DNA of 64,000 nucleotides, taken from contig SXOB01000006.1 in assembly GCA_005776945.1 (NCBI GenBank), forward strand, positions 1-64,000, given 5' to 3'. Shown piece by piece: positions 44,413-51,224 of the stretch. Each line of letters begins with the position of its first letter. The stretch's first letter is position 1. This stretch comes from Pseudomonadota bacterium (GTDB lineage Bacteria; Myxococcota_A; UBA796; GCA-2862545). A model generated the notes under the pieces. The model was not told where the DNA came from, did no database searches, and saw only the letters and a program-made list of their open reading frames with translations. Both the position numbers and the translations under genes were made by a program.

Positions 44413-44915
44413 GTGCGGGACCTGCCCTGAGCCGATGGCTCGGCCTCAAGGATGTGGTCCGCGCCGGCTGGGCTCGCGCGGGACACCCCGAACCCGAGTC
44501 CGTCGCCGACCATAGCTGGGGCGTGGCCCTACTTGCGCTTCAGCTTGCGCCCCCGGGCCTCGATCTCGGCAAACTGCTGGCCTACGCGATCGTCCACGAC
44601 CTGGCCGAAGTGCTCGTCGGCGATTTGACGCCAACGGACGGCGTACCGCCGGTGGAGAAACGGCGGCGGGAACAAGCGGCGATCGAGAAGCTCTCCGGGG
44701 AGCTTCCCGGCCTTGGAGCCTTCGCACAGGCGTATTTGGACGACGACGGGCCAGAGCGGCGCTTCGTTCACGAGTTGGACCGGCTGGAAATGGCGATCCA
44801 GGCCGCGCGCACCGCCCACCTCATTGACCCGGCACCGTTCCTCCGCAGCGCGAGAGCGTCCATCCGGACGCCGGCCCTCGTTGCGATCCTCGACGACCTT
44901 GCCCCGGAGGCCTGA
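44409..44915 (+). CDS. HD-domain hydrolase, YfbR/HDDC2-like
   Basis: A 168-residue protein from GTG 44409, overlapping the acyltransferase stop (GTGA). The HD-fold metal ligands are visible: SVADHSWGVALLAL (first His), AYAIVHDLAEVLVGDLTP (the HD pair with E and D as in 5'-deoxynucleotidases), and a late Asp in FVHELDRLEMAIQA. This pattern matches the YfbR/HDDC2 group acting on deoxynucleoside monophosphates. A TGATG junction links it to the HIT gene. Confidence 0.82.
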   Translation: MSAGPALSRWLGLKDVVRAGWARAGHPEPESVADHSWGVALLALQLAPPGLDLGKLLAYAIVHDLAEVLVGDLTPTDGVPPVEKRRREQAAIEKLSGELPGLGAFAQAYLDDDGPERRFVHELDRLEMAIQAARTAHLIDPAPFLRSARASIRTPALVAILDDLAPEA

Positions 44916-45250
44916 TGACCCTGTTCGAACGCATTGCCGCGGGCACGATCCCAGCGAAGATCGTGTACCGGGACGAGGCGGTCATCGCCTTTCACGACAT
45001 CGCGCCCGTTGCGCCGGTTCACGTTCTGGTGGTTCCCCTCCGGCCTGTAGCGGGCCTGGCCGACGCCACCGTCGACGATGTGGCGCTTTTGGGGCAGCTC
45101 ATGTTTGCCGCATCCGAGGTGGCGCGAATGCTCGGTCTCACCAACGGCTACCGCGTCGTGATCAACCAAGGGAAGGACGGCGGCCAAAGCGTCGACCACC
45201 TGCACCTTCACGTCATGGGGGGGCGACCGCTCGGCTGGCCCCCGGGCTGA
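44915..45250 (+). CDS. HIT family nucleotide-binding hydrolase
   Basis: A 111-residue HINT-type protein with LFERIAAGTIPAKIVYRDE at the N-terminus, the LVVPLRPVAGLADA strand, and the HIT triad DHLHLHVMGGRPLGWPPG at the C-terminus. It hydrolyses nucleoside phosphoramidates or similar adenylated compounds. CCGGAGG ribosome site overlaps the end of the HD gene. Convergent with the cutA gene, whose stop is immediately adjacent. Confidence 0.94.
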   Translation: MTLFERIAAGTIPAKIVYRDEAVIAFHDIAPVAPVHVLVVPLRPVAGLADATVDDVALLGQLMFAASEVARMLGLTNGYRVVINQGKDGGQSVDHLHLHVMGGRPLGWPPG

Positions 45251-45559
45251 TCAGCCCTTCGCCACCCAATCCAGCACGCTGGCGGGCGTCGCCGATTCGT
45301 CGACGGCAAGAACCACGAATGCAGGCAACTCGTAAGGATGTAGCGCCAAGGCTCGATCTCGCAGCGCGTCTACGCGATCGGCGGCGCATTTGAGGACCAT
45401 CAGGACTTCCTCGTCGACGGCCACCTCCCCCTTCCATCGGTAGGTGGACGTCCCGACGGCGGGCACGTGCACGCAGGCCGCGAGGCCCTCCTCGACCAAC
45501 GAACGCGCAAGGCGAGGCGCGTGTTCTGCGGGCGTGGCGAGCAGGACGACCCGCATCAC
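45251..45559 (-). CDS. cutA: Divalent-cation tolerance protein CutA
   Basis: About 102 residues. Starts at GTG 45559 (GTGA overlap with the upstream stop), GTG 45562 and ATG 45556 are all in frame and cannot be separated. CutA1 hallmarks are VVLLATPAEHAPRLARSLVE, GLAACVHVPAVGTSTYRWKGEV, and the C-terminal HPYELPAFVVLAV block. It is a small trimeric protein whose physiological role is still debated. Last gene of a leftward unit. Confidence 0.93.
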   Translation of the reverse strand: MMRVVLLATPAEHAPRLARSLVEEGLAACVHVPAVGTSTYRWKGEVAVDEEVLMVLKCAADRVDALRDRALALHPYELPAFVVLAVDESATPASVLDWVAKG

Positions 45560-46020
45560 CACCGAACCGCGATGGGGAAAACGAGGACGCCGTCGCGGAC
45601 CTTGCTACCGGCGACGATGAAGGTCTTGTTCCGGGGCAGGCTGACCGTCGTGTCAAATTGCTTCTCGGCACCGGCCATGAGCATCACGCGCACCCGGGCC
45701 GCCGTGGCTGTCCGTTCAAGCAGCTGAACCTTGAGCTTCCGGTTGCCCTCCACTGTGAAGGTCTGCTCGACGCCTTGCACCAACTGGTCCTGGTGAGCCG
45801 CCAACAGCTTGAGGCCCGAGTAGCGGGCGCCCAACTGGCGCGCGACGTCGGCGACGGCCGGGTCAATGACGCCCGACTGGTTGGCGTGGATCACGCGCAG
45901 GTCGATCGCGACCTTCACGGCCGCGGGGCGTTCGGCCGCCGCTGGGGGAGCTGCCGAGGCCGACATCGAACCCACGGTTGCCAAAGCGAGACCCAAAGCC
46001 ACCATCAGCATGCGTGTCAC
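45556..46020 (-). CDS. Exported protein of unknown function
   Basis: A 154-residue protein from GTG 46020, overlapping the anti-sigma gene stop (GTGA). It has a good signal peptide (MLMVALGLALATVGSMSASAAPP, cleavage probably after SAS-A). The mature part is a beta-rich domain with KVAIDLRVIHANQSGVIDP, LKVQLLERTATAARVRVMLM and a C-terminal DGVLVFPIAVRW. No family is recognised. As part of the ECF sigma/anti-sigma unit it may be an envelope-stress target or sensor; this is inference. Confidence 0.6.
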   Translation of the reverse strand: MTRMLMVALGLALATVGSMSASAAPPAAAERPAAVKVAIDLRVIHANQSGVIDPAVADVARQLGARYSGLKLLAAHQDQLVQGVEQTFTVEGNRKLKVQLLERTATAARVRVMLMAGAEKQFDTTVSLPRNKTFIVAGSKVRDGVLVFPIAVRW

Positions 46021-46715
46021 AGCGCCACCTCCCGTTCTTCCACCCAAAGGATGAGGGCACCGCCCTCACCCTGGTCCTGCCACACATCGACCGAATCGGC
46101 CCAGGCGAGGTCCTCGACGACGACCTCCGACGACAGGGCAAAATCCGCCGCCACACTCGGTCCCGCGCCCTGAGGCCAAAGTCCGACCAAGACCAACGCC
46201 GCAGCGGCCGCCAACCCGAACCATGCCAGGCTGCGGTTGGCCGGCACCGCGACAGGCGCCACTGTTTCCGCTGGCGCCGCAAGCGTCGCCATGACGGGCT
46301 GGACAAGGTCGGCGTTGAGGCCCAGGCCACCGACTTGCGAAGGGGCCGCGCCCAAGGCGGCCATCACCCCGTCCGACAACGACGCGTCGCGGCCGAGGTT
46401 CCCGACGCTCGTCGGCGAAGCACCCAAAAGGGCCATGACGCCATCCGCCAACGACGCGTCGCGGCCAAGGTCCAACGCCTGCGAGGGCGCCGAACCAAGG
46501 GCGGCCATGACGCGGTCCGCCAGGTTCGCGTCGCGGCCAAGCTCGGCCAATGGCAACGTCGATTCGGCGAGCAGAATGGCAGCGTCGCCAGCGGGGTCGA
46601 CGCCACCAAAGTCGTCGCCCTCCCAGCCGGCCTCCCGCAAGCGCGCGCGGAGGTCGGCGGACACGGGCTCTCCAGCCTGCACCCGCTCCAGTTCCGCGAC
46701 GATCAGCGCTCGCAT
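46017..46715 (-). CDS. Probable anti-sigma factor with internal repeats
   Basis: A 232-residue protein directly after an ECF sigma gene on the same strand, the usual position for an anti-sigma factor. Residues 1-45 are a small helical domain that lacks an obvious HxxxCxxC zinc motif. Residues about 55-155 hold four imperfect copies of a 24-25-residue unit (LGRDASLADGVMALLGASPT type). One transmembrane segment follows (about 160-178), then a periplasmic tail. The repeats are not a feature I know in anti-sigma factors. Confidence 0.65.
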   Translation of the reverse strand: MRALIVAELERVQAGEPVSADLRARLREAGWEGDDFGGVDPAGDAAILLAESTLPLAELGRDANLADRVMAALGSAPSQALDLGRDASLADGVMALLGASPTSVGNLGRDASLSDGVMAALGAAPSQVGGLGLNADLVQPVMATLAAPAETVAPVAVPANRSLAWFGLAAAAALVLVGLWPQGAGPSVAADFALSSEVVVEDLAWADSVDVWQDQGEGGALILWVEEREVAL

Positions 46716-46752
46716 GGGGTCACCTGGAATGAAAGACGCCCGTGATTCCGTT

Positions 46753-47364
46753 TCATTCGACGGGACCGAAGCCGACGGACTCCAAGGCCTTCTGCAGCTT
46801 CTTGCGCGCGTAAAACAGGCGGGACATCACCGTTCCTTCGGGGACGCCCATCACCTCGGCGATGTCGCGGTAGCTCAATCCGTCGACCTCTCGAAGGAGG
46901 ACCACCTCGCGCTGATCTTCGGGAAGCGTCTCGAGGGCAGCGAGAATCTGACCGTGAAGCTCCTTGCGGTCGACGATCCGGCCGGGGCCGTCCTCGTGAT
47001 GCGCGGTCGCGATCTCCCCCATGTCGTCTCGCACGGCGACGGCCTCGTCGAAGCTGCTGACCGCGCCGCTGCGCTTTCTACGCCTGACGTGGTCGATCGC
47101 GAGGTTCATCGCAATACGGTAGAGCCAAGTATAAAATCCAGCTTCGAGGCGGAATGTCGACAGGCTACGGTAGGCCTTGACGAAGGCCTCCTGAGCGACG
47201 TCGCGCGCGTCCTCGCGGTTGCGCAACATGCCCAACACCATGCCGTAGACCCGCTCTTCGTACTTCTCAACCAGGCCGCGAAAAGCGAGCATGTCCCCCG
47301 CCAAGACCGCGCGAACCATCTCCGCATCCTCGGCGCGGCTCGCTTCCCTGTCCTCTGGTCGCAT
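46753..47364 (-). CDS. ECF sigma factor, RpoE-like
   Basis: A 203-residue two-domain sigma factor. Region 2 spans about 20-95 (FRGLVEKYEERVYGMVLGML, NREDARDVAQEAFVKAYRSL, FYTWLYRIAMNLAIDHVRRR). Region 4 spans about 140-195 (LPEDQREVVLLREVDGLSYR, DIAEVMGVPEGTVMSRLFYA). Related to RpoE/SigW of envelope stress. The probable anti-sigma gene lies 37 bp downstream. The 77-bp gap to the divergent acyl-CoA dehydrogenase gene should hold its autoregulated promoter, but I could not define it. Confidence 0.93.
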   Translation of the reverse strand: MRPEDREASRAEDAEMVRAVLAGDMLAFRGLVEKYEERVYGMVLGMLRNREDARDVAQEAFVKAYRSLSTFRLEAGFYTWLYRIAMNLAIDHVRRRKRSGAVSSFDEAVAVRDDMGEIATAHHEDGPGRIVDRKELHGQILAALETLPEDQREVVLLREVDGLSYRDIAEVMGVPEGTVMSRLFYARKKLQKALESVGFGPVE

Positions 47365-47441
47365 CTCGTCTCCCGCACGGCCAACTAGCCCGCCCCACGC
47401 GGCACCGACGCCACGTTAGGTGGCGGCCGCCAAGGTGGGAC

Positions 47442-48590
47442 GTGAGCTACGATCTGATCTTCACGCCGTCCGAAGAACACCGCGCGCTGCGCGAGCTGAT
47501 CGCCGACTTCACGCGCCGGGAGGTCGAACCTCAGGCGGCTCGCCATGACGCGCTGGGAACGCTGAACGTCCCCCTCTTCCGACAACTCGGCGATCTTGGC
47601 CTTCTCGGGATCACGCTTGGCGCGGAGGACGGGGGCGCCGGAATGGACGCCGTGGCCGCCGTCATCGTCCACCATGAACTCTCGAAGTCGGATCCCGGCT
47701 TCACGCTGGCCTACTTGGCCCACGCGATGTTGTTCGTGAACAACTTCGGCCACTGCGCGAACGCAGAACAGAAGGCCTACTACCTGCCAAAAGCGCTCAG
47801 CGGCGAGTGGATCGGTGGGATGGGCATGACAGAGCCCGGTGCGGGCACCGACGTGTTGGCGATGACGACAACCGCCGTTCGCGAAGGTTCGGATTGGCGC
47901 CTCGACGGCACGAAGACGTACATCACGAACGGTTGCGAGGGGATGGTCTTCCTCGTCTACGCGAAGGTGAACGGGCGGGTCACCGCCTTCGTCGTCGACC
48001 GGGACTGCCCCGGATTCACCACGAGCCAGCACATCGACAAGCTCGGGATGCGCGGCTCGACGATGTCGGAACTGATCTTCGACGGTGCCAAGGTGCCCGG
48101 ACGCAACCTCCTCGGCGAGACCGGCGGCGGCCTCGTACACATGATGCGCAACCTGGAGATCGAGCGCTTGACGCTGGCCGCCATGAGCCTCGGCATCGCG
48201 GAGCGCTGCGTCGAAATCATGGTCCGCTACGGAGCCGAACGCCGGACCTTCGGCGTCCCCATCCACCGTCATGGCCAGATTCAGCGCTACATCGCCGAGT
48301 CCTACGCGATGACCGAGGCTGCCCGTTGCCTCATCTACAACGTGGCCAGAGACGTGGGCCCCGATCAGCGGAACCGGCTCGGTTCAGACGCCGCCAAGTT
48401 GTTCGCGGCACCGGTTGGCAAACTCGTCGCCGACCACGCCATGCAGGTCCTAGGCGGCGCCGGCTACTGCAAAGAGTACCCGGTGGAGCGCCTGTGGCGC
48501 GACGCCAAACTGCTCGAAATCGGCGGGGGGACCTTGGAGGCACACCACAAGAACCTCACGAAGGATCTCACGCGGTCTTTGGACGCGTGA
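47442..48590 (+). CDS. Acyl-CoA dehydrogenase
   Basis: A 382-residue flavoenzyme from GTG 47442. It has the FAD/substrate signature IGGMGMTEPGAGTDVLAMTTTA (about 125-146), LDGTKTYITNGCEGMVFLVY, KLGMRGSTMSELIFDGAKVP, and the C-terminal MQVLGGAGYCKEYPVERLWRDAK. Chain-length preference cannot be read; the overall sequence resembles short/branched-chain members. Stop overlaps the hemD-like GTG start (GTGA). Confidence 0.93.
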   Translation: MSYDLIFTPSEEHRALRELIADFTRREVEPQAARHDALGTLNVPLFRQLGDLGLLGITLGAEDGGAGMDAVAAVIVHHELSKSDPGFTLAYLAHAMLFVNNFGHCANAEQKAYYLPKALSGEWIGGMGMTEPGAGTDVLAMTTTAVREGSDWRLDGTKTYITNGCEGMVFLVYAKVNGRVTAFVVDRDCPGFTTSQHIDKLGMRGSTMSELIFDGAKVPGRNLLGETGGGLVHMMRNLEIERLTLAAMSLGIAERCVEIMVRYGAERRTFGVPIHRHGQIQRYIAESYAMTEAARCLIYNVARDVGPDQRNRLGSDAAKLFAAPVGKLVADHAMQVLGGAGYCKEYPVERLWRDAKLLEIGGGTLEAHHKNLTKDLTRSLDA

Positions 48591-49309
48591 CGACAGGGCC
48601 CCGCGTCCTCGTGACGCGAAGCCAAGACGGCGGCGAATTCTCTCAGATGCTGGCCCAGGCCGGGATGACGCCAGTCGAAGTTCCGCTGCTGCAGGTCACC
48701 TACCACCTCGACGGGCTGTTGGCGCTGGAGGCTGATCCGGACGTCATCGTGGTCCCCAGCGGGCACGGCGCCGATGTCCTTGCTGCCGCCTGGCCTCGCC
48801 GTGGCCGCGAACTGCCCCATCATGCTGTGGGTTCAACGACACAGGCTCGCTTGGTCCGCGGCGTTCGAACCGTCGCTGGGACATTCGACACTGCCCATCA
48901 GCTCGTCGCTGGCTGGGCTGTCCCCGCCGGCCAACGCGTCCTCCTTGTCCGGTCTGACGTCGCCGGCGACGCACTCGCCGTGGCCCTGCGCCAACGCGGC
49001 GCCGTCGTGACCGATGTGGTGGCCTACACGAATCGACTCCCCGACGGCGTCGATTCGACACTCCGGCGGCAGTTGCCCGTCGCGGCCACCGCGTTGTTGT
49101 CTGCCTCCGCCGCGCGCCGGCTCGCCGCGATCCTGCCGGCGTCTTCGCACGCGCAACTGGGTCTGATCGCGGCCATTGGACCGAGCACGGCGGCTGCGGC
49201 GCGCGAAGCGGGGCTGCCGTTGGCGCTCGTCGCTCACCCCCCGCGCGCCCTTCCGCTCGTCCGCGCATTGGCCATGGCGCTCGACGTCCAGCCTACAATG
49301 GACCCCTGA
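48587..49309 (+). CDS. hemD: Uroporphyrinogen-III synthase HemD-like
   Basis: A 240-residue protein with the HemD two-lobe pattern: RVLVTRSQDGGEFSQMLAQA at the N-terminus, DPDVIVVPSGHGADVLAAAW, AVGSTTQARL at the interlobe strand, GQRVLLVRSDVAGDALAVAL, AATALLSASAARRLAAIL and LIAAIGPSTAAAAREAGLPL. HemD closes and inverts ring D in tetrapyrrole synthesis. Sequence conservation in HemD is low but the order of blocks is convincing. GTG 48587 overlaps the preceding stop. Confidence 0.8.
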   Translation: MTTGPRVLVTRSQDGGEFSQMLAQAGMTPVEVPLLQVTYHLDGLLALEADPDVIVVPSGHGADVLAAAWPRRGRELPHHAVGSTTQARLVRGVRTVAGTFDTAHQLVAGWAVPAGQRVLLVRSDVAGDALAVALRQRGAVVTDVVAYTNRLPDGVDSTLRRQLPVAATALLSASAARRLAAILPASSHAQLGLIAAIGPSTAAAAREAGLPLALVAHPPRALPLVRALAMALDVQPTMDP

Positions 49310-49357
49310 ATGAGCCGATGAGCCAACCATGGCCGGTCGTCCGGTCGTGGGGGGACC

Positions 49358-50221
49358 ATGGGCTACGCACGAGAACACGTGCTGCAGGCGTTGCGAGACG
49401 CCGCAAGCAGCGATGCGGTCGAACTTCACTTCAAGGTCCCCAATCGCCCCTTGGTGCGGGTCACGGGTGGCGCCCTCGTTCCCACGTCGGGCCCCCCGCT
49501 CACTCCGTCCGACACGTCGGAGATCGCGCAGACGCTCATGCGCCTCGCCGGGGTGGAAATCCCGCTGGCCGGCGCACAGGACATCGACATTGGCCTCGGC
49601 CTGAGCGGTATCGGCCGCTTTCGCATCGCGATCTACCGCCAACGCGGCAGCGTGGCCGTCGTCGTCCGCAGTGTGGCGACGTCCATCCCTACCCTGGCCT
49701 CGCTGGGGGCCACGGCGCTCGATCCCCTCGTAGGACGCCCCGGCTTGCTCTTGGCGTGCGGGCCAATGCGGACCAACTTCCTCGCCGCGTGCGCCTCGGC
49801 GTACAACGCAAGGGAGCGCGGCCACGTCTCCATCATCGAGGGCCAACTCGGTTTCCTCCATCGCGATGGGATGGCGGCGATCGCCCAACGGGAAGTCGGC
49901 GTGGACGTGGCGACCCACGCGGCTGGCATCCGTGGCGCGATGCGCGTCGGATCCGACCTGATCCTCATCGACGAAATCCCCGATGCGGCCGCGGCCGACG
50001 CCCTTCTCGAGGCTGCCGAACGCGGATTCAGTACCGTGGCTGGCGTCGCGGCACCCACCGCCGACGAAGCCGCCTGGTGGCTCCTTCGGACGATTCCTGG
50101 AGAAAGCCGACCCGATGCGGAACGACGACTCACATCGGTTTTGACTGGAGTCGTCGCAATTGGGCCCGATGGAAGCCCCCATCATGTTCCGGGCACAGGG
50201 CTCCTCCCAGCCACGGCGTAG
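49358..50221 (+). CDS. PilT-like pseudo-ATPase
   Basis: A 287-residue protein aligning along its length with PilT/PilU retraction ATPases but with the catalytic motifs broken. Kept parts are DIDIGLGLSGIGRFRIAIYR (PilT N-domain), AIAQREVGVDVATHAAGIRG, and GSDLILIDEIPDA in the Walker B position with its Glu. Lost parts: Walker A reads GPMRTNFL with no GK[S/T], the Asp box reads IIEGQLGF instead of IEDPIEF, and the His box TLHT reads VAAPT. ATP hydrolysis is therefore unlikely. It is also shorter than PilT (about 350). It lies between hemD and a sigma-54-controlled FliA paralogue. Confidence 0.8.
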   Translation: MGYAREHVLQALRDAASSDAVELHFKVPNRPLVRVTGGALVPTSGPPLTPSDTSEIAQTLMRLAGVEIPLAGAQDIDIGLGLSGIGRFRIAIYRQRGSVAVVVRSVATSIPTLASLGATALDPLVGRPGLLLACGPMRTNFLAACASAYNARERGHVSIIEGQLGFLHRDGMAAIAQREVGVDVATHAAGIRGAMRVGSDLILIDEIPDAAAADALLEAAERGFSTVAGVAAPTADEAAWWLLRTIPGESRPDAERRLTSVLTGVVAIGPDGSPHHVPGTGLLPATA

Positions 50222-50290
50222 CGTATCTGAAACGATACCGGCGTATCCGAATTGACGCGCATGGATGGCCAGGTCGAGGGGGGACAAGAC

Positions 50291-50313
50291 AGTGAAACCT
50301 TCACTTTCAGTGA
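50291..50313. promoter_or_regulatory. Overlapping inverted repeats, possible activator site
   Basis: AGTGAA-ACC-TTCACT (50291-50305) is a perfect 6-bp-arm palindrome. It overlaps a second, TCACT-TTC-AGTGA (50301-50313). Both lie just upstream of the sigma-54 promoter. They could bind the enhancer-binding activator or a repressor, although they are closer to the promoter than many enhancer sites. Confidence 0.45.
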
Positions 50314-50322
50314 GTCGCGGCG

Positions 50323-50338
50323 TGGCACGACGATTGCA
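50323..50338 (+). promoter_or_regulatory. Consensus sigma-54 (RpoN) promoter
   Basis: TGGCACGACGATTGCA is a full match to the -24/-12 consensus TGGCACG-N4-TTGC[A/T], with GG at 50324-50325 and GC at 50336-50337. The start of transcription should be near 50349. The FliA-type sigma gene begins 27 nt past the element with AAAGGAG (50354-50360) in front of the ATG. The whole gap between genes is 143 bp. Confidence 0.85.
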
Positions 50339-50364
50339 TCGTAGGTGGGGAGAAAGGAGCGTGC

Positions 50365-51081
50365 ATGTTTGCCACCGCCGCCGCACCGGAATCCCAGGCC
50401 ACCGTCCTTGCGCACTACCCGATGGTTCGAGCCATCGCGTACCGGATCCACAGTCGCCTGCCTCGGTCGGTGGACGTGAACGATTTGGTGAGCGTGGGTG
50501 TGATTGGGCTGATGGAGGCGATCGAACGGTACGACGCGAACCGCTCGGTTCCGTTCGAGACCTACGCTCGCCATCGGGTCCACGGGGCCATTGTGGACGC
50601 GCTCCGTGCGGCGGACTGGGTTCCCCGCTCGGTTCGTCGCAAGGCGGACCGCATCGCCTGGACCCGCAAACAACTGCACGAGGACCTTGGCCGGGAGCCC
50701 ACGGCGGCGGAGATGGCAGCGAGCCTGGACGTGTCGACCGACGAATTCCAGACCCTGATGGACGCGTCGGAGATCCGCTCGCTCCTTTCGCTGGACGCCC
50801 CAGTGGCGACGGACAACTCGACGCCCCTCGTCGAGGTCGTACCGGACGACGCGGAGGACACCTTGGCCCGCTGGCAGCACGCCGAAGCGCGGGCAGCCAT
50901 TTTGGCGGCGGTCGACCAACTTCCCGAGCGCGAGCGTACGGCGATTGCGCTCTACTACCTGCACGAAATGAGCTTGAAGGATGTGGGCCGCGTGCTCGGT
51001 GTCACGGAGTCGCGGGCATGTCAGATCGCGGGATCGGCCGTAAAGCGCCTCCGGATGCGCCTGCGCGACCTGCTGACCTGA
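50365..51081 (+). CDS. FliA/WhiG-type sigma-28 factor, copy 2
   Basis: A 238-residue sigma factor of the FliA group. Region 2 reads VNDLVSVGVIGLMEAIERYD and VPFETYARHRVHGAIVDALR followed by ADWVPRSVRRKA. Region 3 reads LGREPTAAEMAASLDVSTDE. Region 4 reads LPERERTAIALYYLHEMSLK and DVGRVLGVTESRACQIAGSA. It is closer to canonical FliA than copy 1 (8769) in the DxVPRSVR segment. The sigma-54 promoter just upstream suggests a class-II position in a flagellar hierarchy, making this the better candidate for the late-gene flagellar sigma. Confidence 0.93.
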   Translation: MFATAAAPESQATVLAHYPMVRAIAYRIHSRLPRSVDVNDLVSVGVIGLMEAIERYDANRSVPFETYARHRVHGAIVDALRAADWVPRSVRRKADRIAWTRKQLHEDLGREPTAAEMAASLDVSTDEFQTLMDASEIRSLLSLDAPVATDNSTPLVEVVPDDAEDTLARWQHAEARAAILAAVDQLPERERTAIALYYLHEMSLKDVGRVLGVTESRACQIAGSAVKRLRMRLRDLLT

Positions 51082-51100
51082 TCCCTGCTGACCTGATCCC
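51071..51100 (+). repeat. Perfect 15-bp tandem duplication over a stop codon
   Basis: TGCTGACCTGATCCC occurs twice in direct succession, and the first five bases of a third copy follow with one change. The first copy contains the TGA stop of the second FliA gene. It looks like a recent slippage event. The rest of the 51101-51224 gap holds no gene I can support. Confidence 0.8.
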
Positions 51101-51224
51101 TGCCGACGCCGACCTCAGCTTGCTTGTGCTCGCGCTGATCCACGGCGGCCCGCGCCAACGGCGAAGGCCCGCGTGACGCGCCCATGACGGTGCCGGGCTA
51201 CCTTGGGCCGGCCCCGAGGTACTT

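Noticed and set aside
48833-50386. A 517-codon minus-strand frame opposite hemD and the PilT-like gene.
   Set aside because: No motif, and it covers two genes with clear family alignments plus the sigma-54 promoter region.
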